25,172 nucleotides of DNA from an uncultured Prevotellaceae bacterium (GCA_937900485.1 CALCEL010000058.1:1-25172); one strand, 5' to 3'. Numbered from the stretch's first letter, positions 6,280 through 13,300 are shown. Numbers and translations are program-made. Notes: generated by a model from the sequence alone, not told the origin.

Positions 6280-6759
6280 CAATCAAACCTTTGTTCATTC
6301 AAACGTTTAATAACCAAATACTAATACCTTTAACCTAAATCTAATCAAAACCTTATACCTTTAACCTTTGCAATATATTTACTACCTATCAACTAAAAAA
6401 ACTATTTACTAACAATCTATCCTAAACAACCTATCTACCTGTCAACACCTATCTATCCTAATAATCTTTTCAACCTTTTATCTTAACACTTATCAATCAA
6501 CAAATCTTTTCACCCTTAATCTCTAATACTTATGAAATATATCGTATATAAATACCATTCTCAAAAATTATCCTTATTAAAACAATCTTTCTTGACCTTA
6601 AATTCCTAAACACCTATTGAAAAATACCTTAATGCTAATACCTTAACTAACCTAATTAATAATCAATCTGTTTCACTTCGGAAACGTGAGGATTCACATC
6701 CTGATGCCTCAAAGAATAAGAACCACTTTCTTTCGATTGTCATATCTTATTTCCTTTTG
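6243..6759 (-). ncRNA. candidate ~515-nt cytosine-poor RNA with AGGU repeats
   Basis: A canonical promoter (6766-6796) and a direction-specific terminator (6239-6279) bracket about 515 nt with no long ORF. The first 100 nt hold a 26-codon ORF and short hairpins. The next roughly 360 nt (about 6297-6662) have only around nine cytosines on the minus strand, with many guanines. That stretch and its immediate downstream edge carry about 16 AGGT motifs, often as AAGGT or AGGTTA, plus several AGGATA. Near-absence of C leaves G able to pair only weakly with U, so the body should stay largely single-stranded. Such a molecule could act as a binding platform for an RNA-binding protein or as a base-pairing regulator. 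This is inference; I recognise no known RNA family. Confidence 0.6.
6663..6743 (-). CDS. 26-residue ORF at the 5' end of the C-poor RNA
   Basis: ATG at 6743 runs 26 codons to TGA at 6665-6663 and begins about 16 nt after the predicted transcript start. A purine-rich AAAAGGAAATAAGAT directly upstream could serve as ribosome binding site. The peptide starts MTIERKWFLFFEASG and ends polar. No signal peptide or known family is seen. It could be a leader peptide, a small protein on a dual-function RNA, or chance. The ORF overlaps hairpins (AGGAT-GTGA-ATCCT and GTTTC...GAAAC), which leaves room for translation-dependent folding. Confidence 0.4.
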   Translation of the reverse strand: MTIERKWFLFFEASGCESSRFRSETD

Positions 6760-6765
6760 ACGATG

Positions 6766-6796
6766 CAAAGTTAAGGAGTATTCAAAACACTCCAAA
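6766..6796 (-). promoter_or_regulatory. canonical promoter for the C-poor RNA, with inverted repeat inside
   Basis: On the minus strand TTTG (6793-6796) is followed after exactly 19 bases by TAACTTTG (6766-6773) and C, the best Bacteroidota promoter in the window. The spacer is framed by an inverted repeat GGAGT-N9-ACTCC (6775-6793), a plausible operator between the two promoter boxes. Transcription should start near 6759. Confidence 0.75.
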
Positions 6797-6850
6797 CTAT
6801 TTTCTAAAAAAAATGGCTATTTTATATTTTTTCTTGACATACATCATTGT

Positions 6851-6897
6851 TTGTGTGGGTACACAGCACATAATTTGCATTTTGTGTGCCCACACAA
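6851..6897. repeat. 47-bp near-perfect palindrome
   Basis: TTGTGTGGGTACACA (6851-6865) is the inverse of TGTGTGCCCACACAA (6883-6897) with one G-T pair, around a 17-base AT-rich centre containing TAATTTGC. There is no T-tract, so it is not an obvious terminator. It lies about 55 bp behind the C-poor RNA promoter and about 375 bp before the small membrane-protein gene, so it could be a regulator-binding site. Confidence 0.55.
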
Positions 6898-7273
6898 CAC
6901 TATTTTACACTTTTCGAGCCAACAACCTCCCACACGCAAAATTGCAGTGACGCTACCACAAAAAACAGACCTCAAACTGACGGAAGTCAGATTATTCAGT
7001 CCCCAGAAACTTGCACATATCAAGTATTTTCATGAAATTTGCGTGACTAAGTGGAGACCAGCGTCTAAAAAATGCCAGGGTCTAAACTGAGGAAAACGGA
7101 CGCCTTGCGTCTCAGACCCAGAAACACCACGAATGGCGAGACTCTGGAACAAAGAAACTGAAAAACAGTAAAGCTCTGTACCAAAAGAAACCATCAACAC
7201 AAAAGCTCCGAACGTAAGACACTGCGAACTGCAAGTTTTCAAAACAGATAATCAACATACAAAACATAAAACT
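6898..7273 (+). other. gene-free stretch with a structured possible leader
   Basis: No credible ORF. Within it 7078-7119 can fold: GGGTC/GACCC, then TGAG/CTCA, then GACGC-CTT-GCGTC. This may belong to a long 5' leader of the small membrane-protein gene at 7274. I see no convincing promoter; TGAAATTTGCG near 7033-7043 is only a partial -7 match. Confidence 0.35.
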
Positions 7274-7513
7274 ATGAATTTAATTATTGGAATCATTACG
7301 GGAATACTTTCCGGTTTCATTGCCGGCAGAATAATTGGAAGCGACAACAAGGGCTGGTTGGCCAACCTCTTCATCGGACTCATCGGCGGTTTCATCGGAG
7401 GATGGGTGTTCGGTCTGCTAAACATCACCTGGGGCGGATGGATAGGAACAGTAGGAACTTCCGTTGTAGGAGCAGTGATACTGTTGCTGATCTGCAACAA
7501 GCTGATGAAATGA
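7274..7513 (+). CDS. GlsB/YeaQ/YmgE-family small membrane protein
   Basis: This 79-residue, very hydrophobic protein has three glycine-rich membrane segments: IIGIITGILSGFIAGRIIG, LANLFIGLIGGFIGGWVFGLL, and WIGTVGTSVVGAVILLLIC. The pattern 'G...G.iag.i.....gw..n...GiiGa.iGg.lf' is that of the transglycosylase-associated (GlsB/YeaQ/YmgE) family, often linked to stress but without a known enzymatic role. Length matches the family (about 80). The gene stands alone, with a 220+ nt gene-free region before it and the ABC-F promoter after it. Confidence 0.88.
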   Translation: MNLIIGIITGILSGFIAGRIIGSDNKGWLANLFIGLIGGFIGGWVFGLLNITWGGWIGTVGTSVVGAVILLLICNKLMK

Positions 7514-7676
7514 CGCCACCCCATCATTCAGATGACGGAAATCAATCACCCAGATGGCGACAGCCAATCGTTCAAAACAACTACAAAACATTAAGAGAAA
7601 TCGCAGGTGAGTCCACTGAAAAAAGAGGACACACGGATTTTTATTTAGCGAAAGACATCATTAAATAGCACAATCC

Positions 7677-7708
7677 TTTCTCGTTTCATTTAAAAGGTGT
7701 AACTTTGC
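7677..7708 (+). promoter_or_regulatory. promoter of the ABC-F gene
   Basis: TTTC (7677-7680), then 19 bases, then TAACTTTGC (7700-7708). The -7 box is perfect and the -33 has one mismatch. It lies about 60 bases before the ATG at 7766. Confidence 0.65.
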
Positions 7709-7765
7709 CGTCCGTTTCAAGCGTAACGACACGTTGGCGTATGACATTAAGAAAAGGATAAAAAG

Positions 7766-9397
7766 ATGGTGACAGTGGACAACTTGACAGTGGAGTTTGG
7801 AGGAACTACCCTGTTCAAGGACATATCGTTTCAGATCAACGAGAAAGACAGAATAGCCCTGATGGGTAAAAACGGAGCGGGCAAAAGCACGCTCCTTAAA
7901 ATCCTCGCAGGGGCACGCATAGCTACCCGAGGCACGGTGTCTGCGCCCAAGGACTGCGTGATAGCCTATCTGCCACAGCACCTGATGACAGAAGACGGCA
8001 GGACTGTATTTGAGGAGACATGTCAAGCGTTCGCACATCTTAAAGAGACTGAGGCGGAGATTGAAAGCATCAACCAGGAACTCACCACACGCACAGACTA
8101 CGAGAGCGACGAATACATGGCGCTCATCGAGAAGGTCAGCGCACTGAGTGAGAAATTCTACGCCATAGACATGACACACTTCGAGGAGGATGTCGAGAAG
8201 ACCCTTCTCGGTTTGGGTTTTGAGCGTAGCGACTTCAACAGGCAGACCAGCGAGTTCTCCGGAGGATGGAGGATGCGCATCGAGCTAGCCAAGCTGCTAC
8301 TGAAGAAACCCGATGTGCTGTTGCTGGACGAGCCTACCAACCACCTGGACATCGAGTCAATCCAATGGCTCGAGGACTTCATAAAAGAGTCCAGCAAGGC
8401 AGTAGTAGTGATCAGTCACGACAGGAAGTTCATAGACAGCATCACTACACGAACAATAGAGGTCACCATGGGACGCATATACGACTACAAGGCGTCCTAC
8501 ACCCACTACCTGGAGCTGCGCAAGGAACGCAGAGAGCAGCAACAGAAACAATATGAAGACCAGCAGAAGATGATTGCTGAGACAAAGGATTTCATCGAGC
8601 GATTCAAAGGAACATATTCCAAAACGCTACAGGTGCAGTCACGTGTCAAGATGTTGGAGAAACTGGAGATTATAGAGGTCGACGAGGAGGACACAAGCGC
8701 ACTTCGTCTCAAGTTTCCGCCATCACCGCGTTCAGGCCAATATCCGGTGATAGCCGACGGCGTGGGCAAGAGCTTCGACAGGCTGATATTCAAAGACGCA
8801 TCGTTCACCATTGAACGAGGTGAGAAGGTGGCCTTCGTGGGAAGAAACGGAGAGGGTAAGTCCACCATGGTGAAATGTATCATGGGAGAGCTGCAACACG
8901 AAGGCAAGCTACAACTCGGACACAACGTGCAGATTGGATACTTCGCACAGAACCAAGCCGCACTGCTGGACGGAGAGCTTACCGTGTTTCAGACCATAGA
9001 CGATGTGGCAAAGGGCGAGATACGCAACAAAATACGTGACCTGCTCGGCGCATTCATGTTCGGAGGCGAGGAAAGCACAAAGAAGGTCAAAGTGCTCTCC
9101 GGAGGAGAAAGGACAAGACTCGCCATACTCAAGCTTCTGCTGGAGCCTGTCAACCTGCTGATACTCGACGAGCCAACCAACCACCTCGACCTGAAGACAA
9201 AGGACGTGCTGAAACAAGCTCTGAAAGACTTTGACGGGACTCTGATCGTCGTAAGCCATGACCGTGACTTCCTCGACGGCCTGGTCAACAAAGTGTATGA
9301 GTTCGGAGGACAGAGAGTCAAGGAACATCTGTGCGGCATCTATGAGTTCTTGGAGACAAAGAAAATGGAGAACCTTCAGGAACTGGAGAGAAAATAA
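7766..9397 (+). CDS. ABC-F family ATPase (ribosome-associated, no membrane domain)
   Basis: This is a 543-residue tandem ATP-binding-cassette protein. Domain 1 has Walker A GKNGAGKST (34-42), signature SGGWRMRIELAKLLL and Walker B LLLDEPTNHLD. A charged coiled linker (about 240-310, LELRKERREQQQKQYEDQQK) follows; in ABC-F proteins this P-site tRNA-interaction motif reaches the peptidyl-transferase centre. Domain 2 has GRNGEGKST, LSGGERTRLAILKLLL and LILDEPTNHLD. No transmembrane segment is present. The family (Uup, EttA, YbiT, YkpA, resistance factors) acts on stalled or initiating ribosomes. The subfamily cannot be fixed from motifs alone, and the short linker does not suggest an antibiotic-resistance type. 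Confidence 0.95.
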   Translation: MVTVDNLTVEFGGTTLFKDISFQINEKDRIALMGKNGAGKSTLLKILAGARIATRGTVSAPKDCVIAYLPQHLMTEDGRTVFEETCQAFAHLKETEAEIESINQELTTRTDYESDEYMALIEKVSALSEKFYAIDMTHFEEDVEKTLLGLGFERSDFNRQTSEFSGGWRMRIELAKLLLKKPDVLLLDEPTNHLDIESIQWLEDFIKESSKAVVVISHDRKFIDSITTRTIEVTMGRIYDYKASYTHYLELRKERREQQQKQYEDQQKMIAETKDFIERFKGTYSKTLQVQSRVKMLEKLEIIEVDEEDTSALRLKFPPSPRSGQYPVIADGVGKSFDRLIFKDASFTIERGEKVAFVGRNGEGKSTMVKCIMGELQHEGKLQLGHNVQIGYFAQNQAALLDGELTVFQTIDDVAKGEIRNKIRDLLGAFMFGGEESTKKVKVLSGGERTRLAILKLLLEPVNLLILDEPTNHLDLKTKDVLKQALKDFDGTLIVVSHDRDFLDGLVNKVYEFGGQRVKEHLCGIYEFLETKKMENLQELERK

Positions 9398-9498
9398 ACA
9401 ACCTCAGAAAAGAGGCACACATACAAGCATGACGACAGACAAGACAAACTCGTCGTGCCTTCATTAGGTTTAAGCAACCCTAAACAAAAAACTTAACT

Positions 9499-9837
9499 AT
9501 GTATTACGTATCAAAACAAATGGAGATTTCCGGCAGTCACTTTCTCAAGCTTTCATACCGGAGCAAATGTGAGAACCTGCACGGACACAACTGGGTGGTA
9601 ACAGTCCACTGCAAATCAAAAGAACTGAATGAGGACGGTATGGTGATTGACTTCACACACGTGAAGGAGAAGATACACGGCTATCTCGACCACGGCAACT
9701 TCAACGAGCTGCTGCCTTTCAACCCCACAGCTGAGAACTTGGCGAAATGGATATGCGACCAGATCCCGTACTGCTGGAAAGTCAGCGTTGAGGAAAGTCA
9801 CGCCAACATTGCAACATACATCAAAGACGAGGACTGA
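9499..9837 (+). CDS. queD: 6-carboxy-5,6,7,8-tetrahydropterin synthase
   Basis: This 112-residue protein catalyses the second step of preQ0 (queuosine precursor) synthesis, turning dihydroneopterin triphosphate into 6-carboxytetrahydropterin. Zinc ligands are His14 (SGSHFLKL), His28 and His30 (LHGHNW). The catalytic Cys24 sits in CENLHGH, the QueD 'CxxxHGH' motif, and Asp64-His65 (YLDHGNFNE) follows, then PTAENLAKWI and the terminal Glu of EES. Length is usual for the family. It starts a four-gene plus-strand cluster with queE, folE and a cyclophilin, so the substrate-making enzyme FolE is encoded beside it. Confidence 0.95.
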   Translation: MYYVSKQMEISGSHFLKLSYRSKCENLHGHNWVVTVHCKSKELNEDGMVIDFTHVKEKIHGYLDHGNFNELLPFNPTAENLAKWICDQIPYCWKVSVEESHANIATYIKDED

Positions 9838-9871
9838 TGCCAATGTCTAATACACAAACGCCTCAGACAAG

Positions 9872-10444
9872 ATGAAAGTCAACGAGATTTTTTATTCCCT
9901 GCAGGGAGAGGGACGTTTCACAGGCACGCCAGCCGTGTTTGTGAGGCTTGCCACGTGCAATCTGAGATGCGACTTCTGCGACACGGAGTTCAACAAGTTC
10001 ACGGAGATGACCGAGGACGAGATATTGGAGCACGTGAACAAGTACCCGACAAAACACGTGGTGCTCACTGGTGGCGAGCCAACGCTGCAAGTGACAGCCT
10101 CGCTGACCGACAAAATGAGAGAGAGCGGGCATTTCATACAGATTGAGACTAACGGCACCATGCCTCTGCCAGAAGGATGTCACATCGACTGGATAACATG
10201 TTCCCCTAAGTACAAACCCGTACGACTACAGCACATCGACGAGCTGAAGGTGGTGTACCAAGGCGAAGGGCAGGACATGACAGCATACGACAAGTATGAG
10301 GCAAGGGAGTACAGACTACAGCCGTGCGACACTCTTGACGCAGTCAAAAACAAAAAGATTCTCAAACAGACTATTGATTTTATACTCAGAAATCCAAAAT
10401 GGACACTATCACTACAAACTCACAAGATATTGAACGTGCGCTGA
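9872..10444 (+). CDS. queE: 7-carboxy-7-deazaguanine synthase (radical SAM)
   Basis: This 190-residue radical-SAM enzyme rearranges QueD's product to 7-carboxy-7-deazaguanine. The cluster-binding motif is CNLRCDFC (Cys29, Cys33, Cys36, spacing CxxxCxxC), preceded by the QueE hallmark FYSLQGEGRFTGTPAVFVRL. VVLTGGEPTLQ is the GGEP motif contacting SAM, ETNGT follows, and the C-terminus WTLSLQTHKILNVR is typical. It starts 34 bases after queD and overlaps the start of folE by 46 bases. No QueC is in the window. Confidence 0.95.
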   Translation: MKVNEIFYSLQGEGRFTGTPAVFVRLATCNLRCDFCDTEFNKFTEMTEDEILEHVNKYPTKHVVLTGGEPTLQVTASLTDKMRESGHFIQIETNGTMPLPEGCHIDWITCSPKYKPVRLQHIDELKVVYQGEGQDMTAYDKYEAREYRLQPCDTLDAVKNKKILKQTIDFILRNPKWTLSLQTHKILNVR

Positions 10445-10989
10445 GAACAATCATCACAGCGATCGGCGAAGACCCGGAACGAGAGGGACTCAAGGACACG
10501 CCTAACAGAATAATGAGGATGTTCAAGGAGATTTTCAGGGGATACGACGAAGCCCAGAAACCGAAAATCACCACTTTCTCAAATGACGCACACTCGTCAG
10601 ACATGATATGCGACAACGGCGACTTTTACTCCGTGTGCGAGCACCACATGATGCCGTTCTTCGGACAGTATCACTTCGCATACATCCCTAACCCTAATGG
10701 TAAGATTCTCGGGATAAGCAAGGTGGCGAGAGTGGTCGGCTACTGTGCAGCAAGACTGCAGCTGCAGGAAAGACTCGGACACGACATCGTCAACATGTTG
10801 TCTGAGGCGCTTGACGGTGAGGCTCTGGGATTCGCCATCGTCATCAAAGGACGTCACATGTGCAAATCCATGCGCGGCGTGAAGAACAACGGGCCGATGT
10901 GCACAACATACTACACAGGCAAGTTCAAAGAGGACGCACAACTGAGAAATGAGTTCCTGTTACAAATAAACCAATCGCAGACACTATGA
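10399..10989 (+). CDS. folE: GTP cyclohydrolase I
   Basis: This 196-residue enzyme converts GTP to 7,8-dihydroneopterin triphosphate, the common precursor of folate and, through QueD, queuosine. Zinc ligands are Cys80 and His83 (VCEHHMMPF) and the later Cys of GRHMCKSMRGV, with the catalytic His residues in the same motifs. IGEDPEREGLKDTPNRIMRMF, ILGISKVARVVGYCAARLQLQERL and the C-terminal FLLQI region match type IA FolE. The start at 10399 lies inside queE (46-base overlap), in line with translational coupling. The TGA overlaps the next ATG (ATGA at 10986-10989). Confidence 0.96.
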   Translation: MDTITTNSQDIERALRTIITAIGEDPEREGLKDTPNRIMRMFKEIFRGYDEAQKPKITTFSNDAHSSDMICDNGDFYSVCEHHMMPFFGQYHFAYIPNPNGKILGISKVARVVGYCAARLQLQERLGHDIVNMLSEALDGEALGFAIVIKGRHMCKSMRGVKNNGPMCTTYYTGKFKEDAQLRNEFLLQINQSQTL

Positions 10990-11804
10990 ACAGATTATTT
11001 CTCTCGCTCTTCCTGACCGTATGCCTCGTAACCACCAGTTGCAGCGGGCAGAAACAGAAGGAAGGACAGACTGAGGTACTCATCGAGACAACAGCAGGTG
11101 AGATCAGGGTAAGACTCTACAACGACACGCCTGGACACAGAGACAACTTCCTCAGTAAGATAAGAGACGGCAAATACGACGGCACGCTCTTTCATCGTGT
11201 CGTGCGTAACTTCATGATACAAGCAGGAGACCCGGACACCAGACCAGGAGAGGTGAAGGACACCACCAAGGCGGTTGAACGAATACCTGCGGAGATAGCG
11301 TTTCCAAAACACTTCAGCCAACGCGGCGTGCTGGCCGCGGCCAGAGACGAGGATTACAAGAACCCGGAGCGCGCGTCGGACAAATACCAGTTCTATATCG
11401 TCACCGGAAAAACAATATCCGATGATGACCTGAACGGTTACGAGGCCGCAAGACAAGAGAAATACGCAGATAAGATATACGAGAGGAAAGTTGAGAAAAA
11501 CAAGAAGAAAATCAACGAGTTAAGAAGCGAGCGCAAGAGAGACGAGCTCGGCTACTATCTTCAGGACCTCATGAACGAGGCAAGAAGAGAGGCTGCAGAC
11601 AACCCACCTCTCACCTACCCGACTAAAGTGAGAAGAGCGTACAAGACACACGGCGGCGCTCCATGGCTTGATGACGACTACACAATATTCGGAGAAGTTG
11701 TCGAGGGAATGAAGACGGTCAACACCATACAGAAGACTCCGACAAACGCCAACGAGGTTCCTCTTAGGGAAATCAGAATCATACGGATGACTATCATAGA
11801 ATAA
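10986..11804 (+). CDS. lipoprotein peptidyl-prolyl cis-trans isomerase (cyclophilin type)
   Basis: This 272-residue envelope protein has a lipoprotein signal (MNRLFLSLFLTVCLVTTSC, acylated Cys19). The cyclophilin core appears as VLIETTAGEIRVRLYNDTPGHRDNFL, GTLFHRVVRNFMIQAGDP (the FHR and Q-GGDP-like active-site strands), QRGVLAAARD, YQFYIVTGK and YTIFGEVVEGMKTVNTI. A roughly 75-residue highly charged, probably coiled insertion (KYADKIYERKVEKNKKKINELRSE and on, about 158-205) splits the core. It probably assists folding of exported proteins. It is coupled to folE by an ATGA overlap and ends the queD-queE-folE cluster; no functional link to queuosine is obvious. Confidence 0.93.
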   Translation: MNRLFLSLFLTVCLVTTSCSGQKQKEGQTEVLIETTAGEIRVRLYNDTPGHRDNFLSKIRDGKYDGTLFHRVVRNFMIQAGDPDTRPGEVKDTTKAVERIPAEIAFPKHFSQRGVLAAARDEDYKNPERASDKYQFYIVTGKTISDDDLNGYEAARQEKYADKIYERKVEKNKKKINELRSERKRDELGYYLQDLMNEARREAADNPPLTYPTKVRRAYKTHGGAPWLDDDYTIFGEVVEGMKTVNTIQKTPTNANEVPLREIRIIRMTIIE

Positions 11805-11848
11805 ACACACAACCACAGACATCCGATACACCTTTCATGGAAGAATAT

Positions 11849-11886
11849 AATCAGGGCTGGCACCATATATGGTGTCAGCCCTGATT
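11849..11886 (+). terminator. strong hairpin closing the queD-to-cyclophilin operon
   Basis: AATCAGGGCTG-G-CACCAT (11849-11866) pairs with ATGGTG-T-CAGCCCTGATT (11869-11886), an 18-position stem with one G-T pair and a two-base centre. No long T-run follows on the plus strand, so it may terminate weakly or in both directions. Confidence 0.65.
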
Positions 11887-11951
11887 GTCATCTTTGAAGT
11901 CACCAGAAACAATGCACAGCGACAGGTTGAAATGAATGTTTTGGTGTGGTA

Positions 11952-12292
11952 GACATGGCGGGAAGAAGTAGAATAACGGACAATTTGGAACTTAACCAAA
12001 TTTCCCATGCCCATTATTTCCAAAAATCAGGTTAACTTATTGATAATCTTAAAACAAGGCGTTCAAAAATCTCAGGTCTCTTTTTTGAAATTCTTAGGTT
12101 AGGATATAGTCTATACGCAGGTCTGAGAACTTAAAAATCCTAACATGAACTTTTCAACGCCCTAACCTAAGAATTTCAGACATCGAATAAGACACGGGAA
12201 AATTCCTGAAGTCATTTTTTCGCTATCTCACATCAATGAAAAAAGAGGAGTTTCGGACACTAAAAACTTGGGATGCGAATAGGAAATTTGGT
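11952..12292 (+). repeat. dispersed ~340-bp noncoding repeat, copy 1 (MITE-like)
   Basis: Aligned by eye, this stretch is about three-quarters identical to the reverse complement of 24626-24956 over its whole length. The ends are inverted: ACCAAATTTCCCATGC at 11995 and, reversed, ACCAAATTTCCTATTC ending at 12292. A hairpin ATTTGG-N7-CCAAAT lies at the left. A perfect 18-bp inverted repeat, TGAAATTCTTAGGTTAGG (12086-12103) with its complement at 12161-12178, encloses 57 nt. No ORF is conserved between copies. It occupies the gap behind the cyclophilin terminator. Confidence 0.75.
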
Positions 12293-12368
12293 CAATAGTT
12301 CAATGACAGGTAGCAGCCGCGAAGTCGGACAATAAAAGGACACACTCTCAGACTCATCGCAGAGCAAC
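12293..12368. other. intergenic, nothing recognised
   Basis: Sequence between the repeat and a candidate small ORF. No structure or motif stands out. Confidence 0.4.
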
Positions 12369-12488
12369 ATGAGAGATTTTAGATTAACACTGATTAACGA
12401 AGCAAGGAAGTCAGCTCATGTATACCACGAACAATACGAGCCACGAAGATTTCAGGAAATAGAGGACATGCTTAGCGTACAGCAATAA
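12369..12488 (+). CDS. candidate 39-residue small protein or gene remnant
   Basis: ATG to TAA, 39 codons. The peptide (MRDFRLTLINEARKSA... ending LSVQQ) is charged, balanced and predicted helical, with composition like a real soluble protein rather than the random frames nearby. No clear ribosome binding site and no recognised family. It could be a fragment of a lost gene. A strong hairpin follows at 12525-12562. Confidence 0.3.
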   Translation: MRDFRLTLINEARKSAHVYHEQYEPRRFQEIEDMLSVQQ

Positions 12489-12524
12489 TATGAGACGGAC
12501 GTGAGGCGCACTTTGAGCATAACA

Positions 12525-12562
12525 ACAACGACGGCCGGCGAAAAATCGCCGGCCGCCGTTGT
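12525..12562. terminator. GC-rich hairpin between converging units
   Basis: ACAACG-A-CGGCCGGCGA (12525-12541) pairs with TCGCCGGCCG-C-CGTTGT (12546-12562), a 16-pair stem with one mismatch. It lies 14 bases beyond the stop of the minus-strand pseudouridine synthase gene and probably terminates it. No strong T-tract. Confidence 0.6.
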
Positions 12563-12575
12563 CTGTGACCACATA

Positions 12576-13265
12576 TCACACGCCACCACTTGTCACCATC
12601 GTCTCCAAAGCTCTCCACAACGGATCATCGGGCACGGGAGCCTCAACGAACACATCTTTTCGACTAACCGGATGTGTGAATCCCATGCTACGCGAATGAA
12701 GACAGATGCTTCCATCCGGGTTACTCCTCGCAGCACCATACTTCAGGTCTCCCTTTATCGGACATCCAATCTTCGCCAACTGACATCGGATCTGATGATG
12801 ACGTCCAGTATGCAGATTTATCTCGAGAAGAAAATAATTATCACTGCGAGCTATAACCTTGTAGTCGAGCACAGCCTTCTTCGAGTTGGGCACCTCACGG
12901 TCATAAGCGTACGACTTATTCTGCTGTTCATTACGCACCAACCAATGTGTCAGCGTGCCCTCAGGCTCAGGCGGCATATTCTTTACTATAGCCCAGTAGG
13001 TCTTACGTACTTTGGATTCCCTGAACATCTCATTGAGACGCGGCAGTGCCTTGCTCGTACGAGCGAACATAACTAATCCGCTGACAGGACGGTCAAGACG
13101 ATGCACCACACCGAGAAAGACGTTACCAGGCTTGGCGTACACCTCCTTGATATAAGCCTTCACTCTCTCCGTCAACGGTTCGTCACCCGACTTGTCACCT
13201 TGAACAATCTCACCCGCATTTTTGGAGACTATAACAACATGATTATCTTCGTAGACAACAGTCAT
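12576..13265 (-). CDS. RluA-family 23S rRNA/tRNA pseudouridine synthase
   Basis: This 229-residue RNA-modifying enzyme isomerises uridine to pseudouridine. Motif I HRLDRPVSGLVMFART carries the catalytic aspartate (Asp58). MTVVYEDNHVVIVSKNAG is the usual 'YEDnhllvvnKpaG' opening, with Ser-Lys-Asn in place of Asn-Lys-Pro. INLHTGRHHQIRCQLAKIGCPIKGDLKYGA is the second RluA motif. There is no S4 RNA-binding domain, so it is a short RluA/RluC-like type and the target uridine cannot be named. I prefer the ATG at 13265 to the one at 13298, because the latter sits in the T-run of the fabG terminator and adds only a hydrophobic, non-conserved stretch. Confidence 0.92.
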   Translation of the reverse strand: MTVVYEDNHVVIVSKNAGEIVQGDKSGDEPLTERVKAYIKEVYAKPGNVFLGVVHRLDRPVSGLVMFARTSKALPRLNEMFRESKVRKTYWAIVKNMPPEPEGTLTHWLVRNEQQNKSYAYDREVPNSKKAVLDYKVIARSDNYFLLEINLHTGRHHQIRCQLAKIGCPIKGDLKYGAARSNPDGSICLHSRSMGFTHPVSRKDVFVEAPVPDDPLWRALETMVTSGGV

Positions 13266-13300
13266 TGCTATGTATAAAATAAAGACATGAATTATCATGA

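Noticed and set aside
6062..6298. 78-codon minus-strand frame starting MNKGLIVARICEDC
   Set aside because: It runs through the intrinsic terminator at 6252-6279, is rich in Cys and Phe with no family pattern, and begins in the C-poor RNA's tail.
6300..6660. CRISPR array or tandem repeat
   Set aside because: ACCT motifs are irregularly spaced, with no fixed repeat length or spacers.
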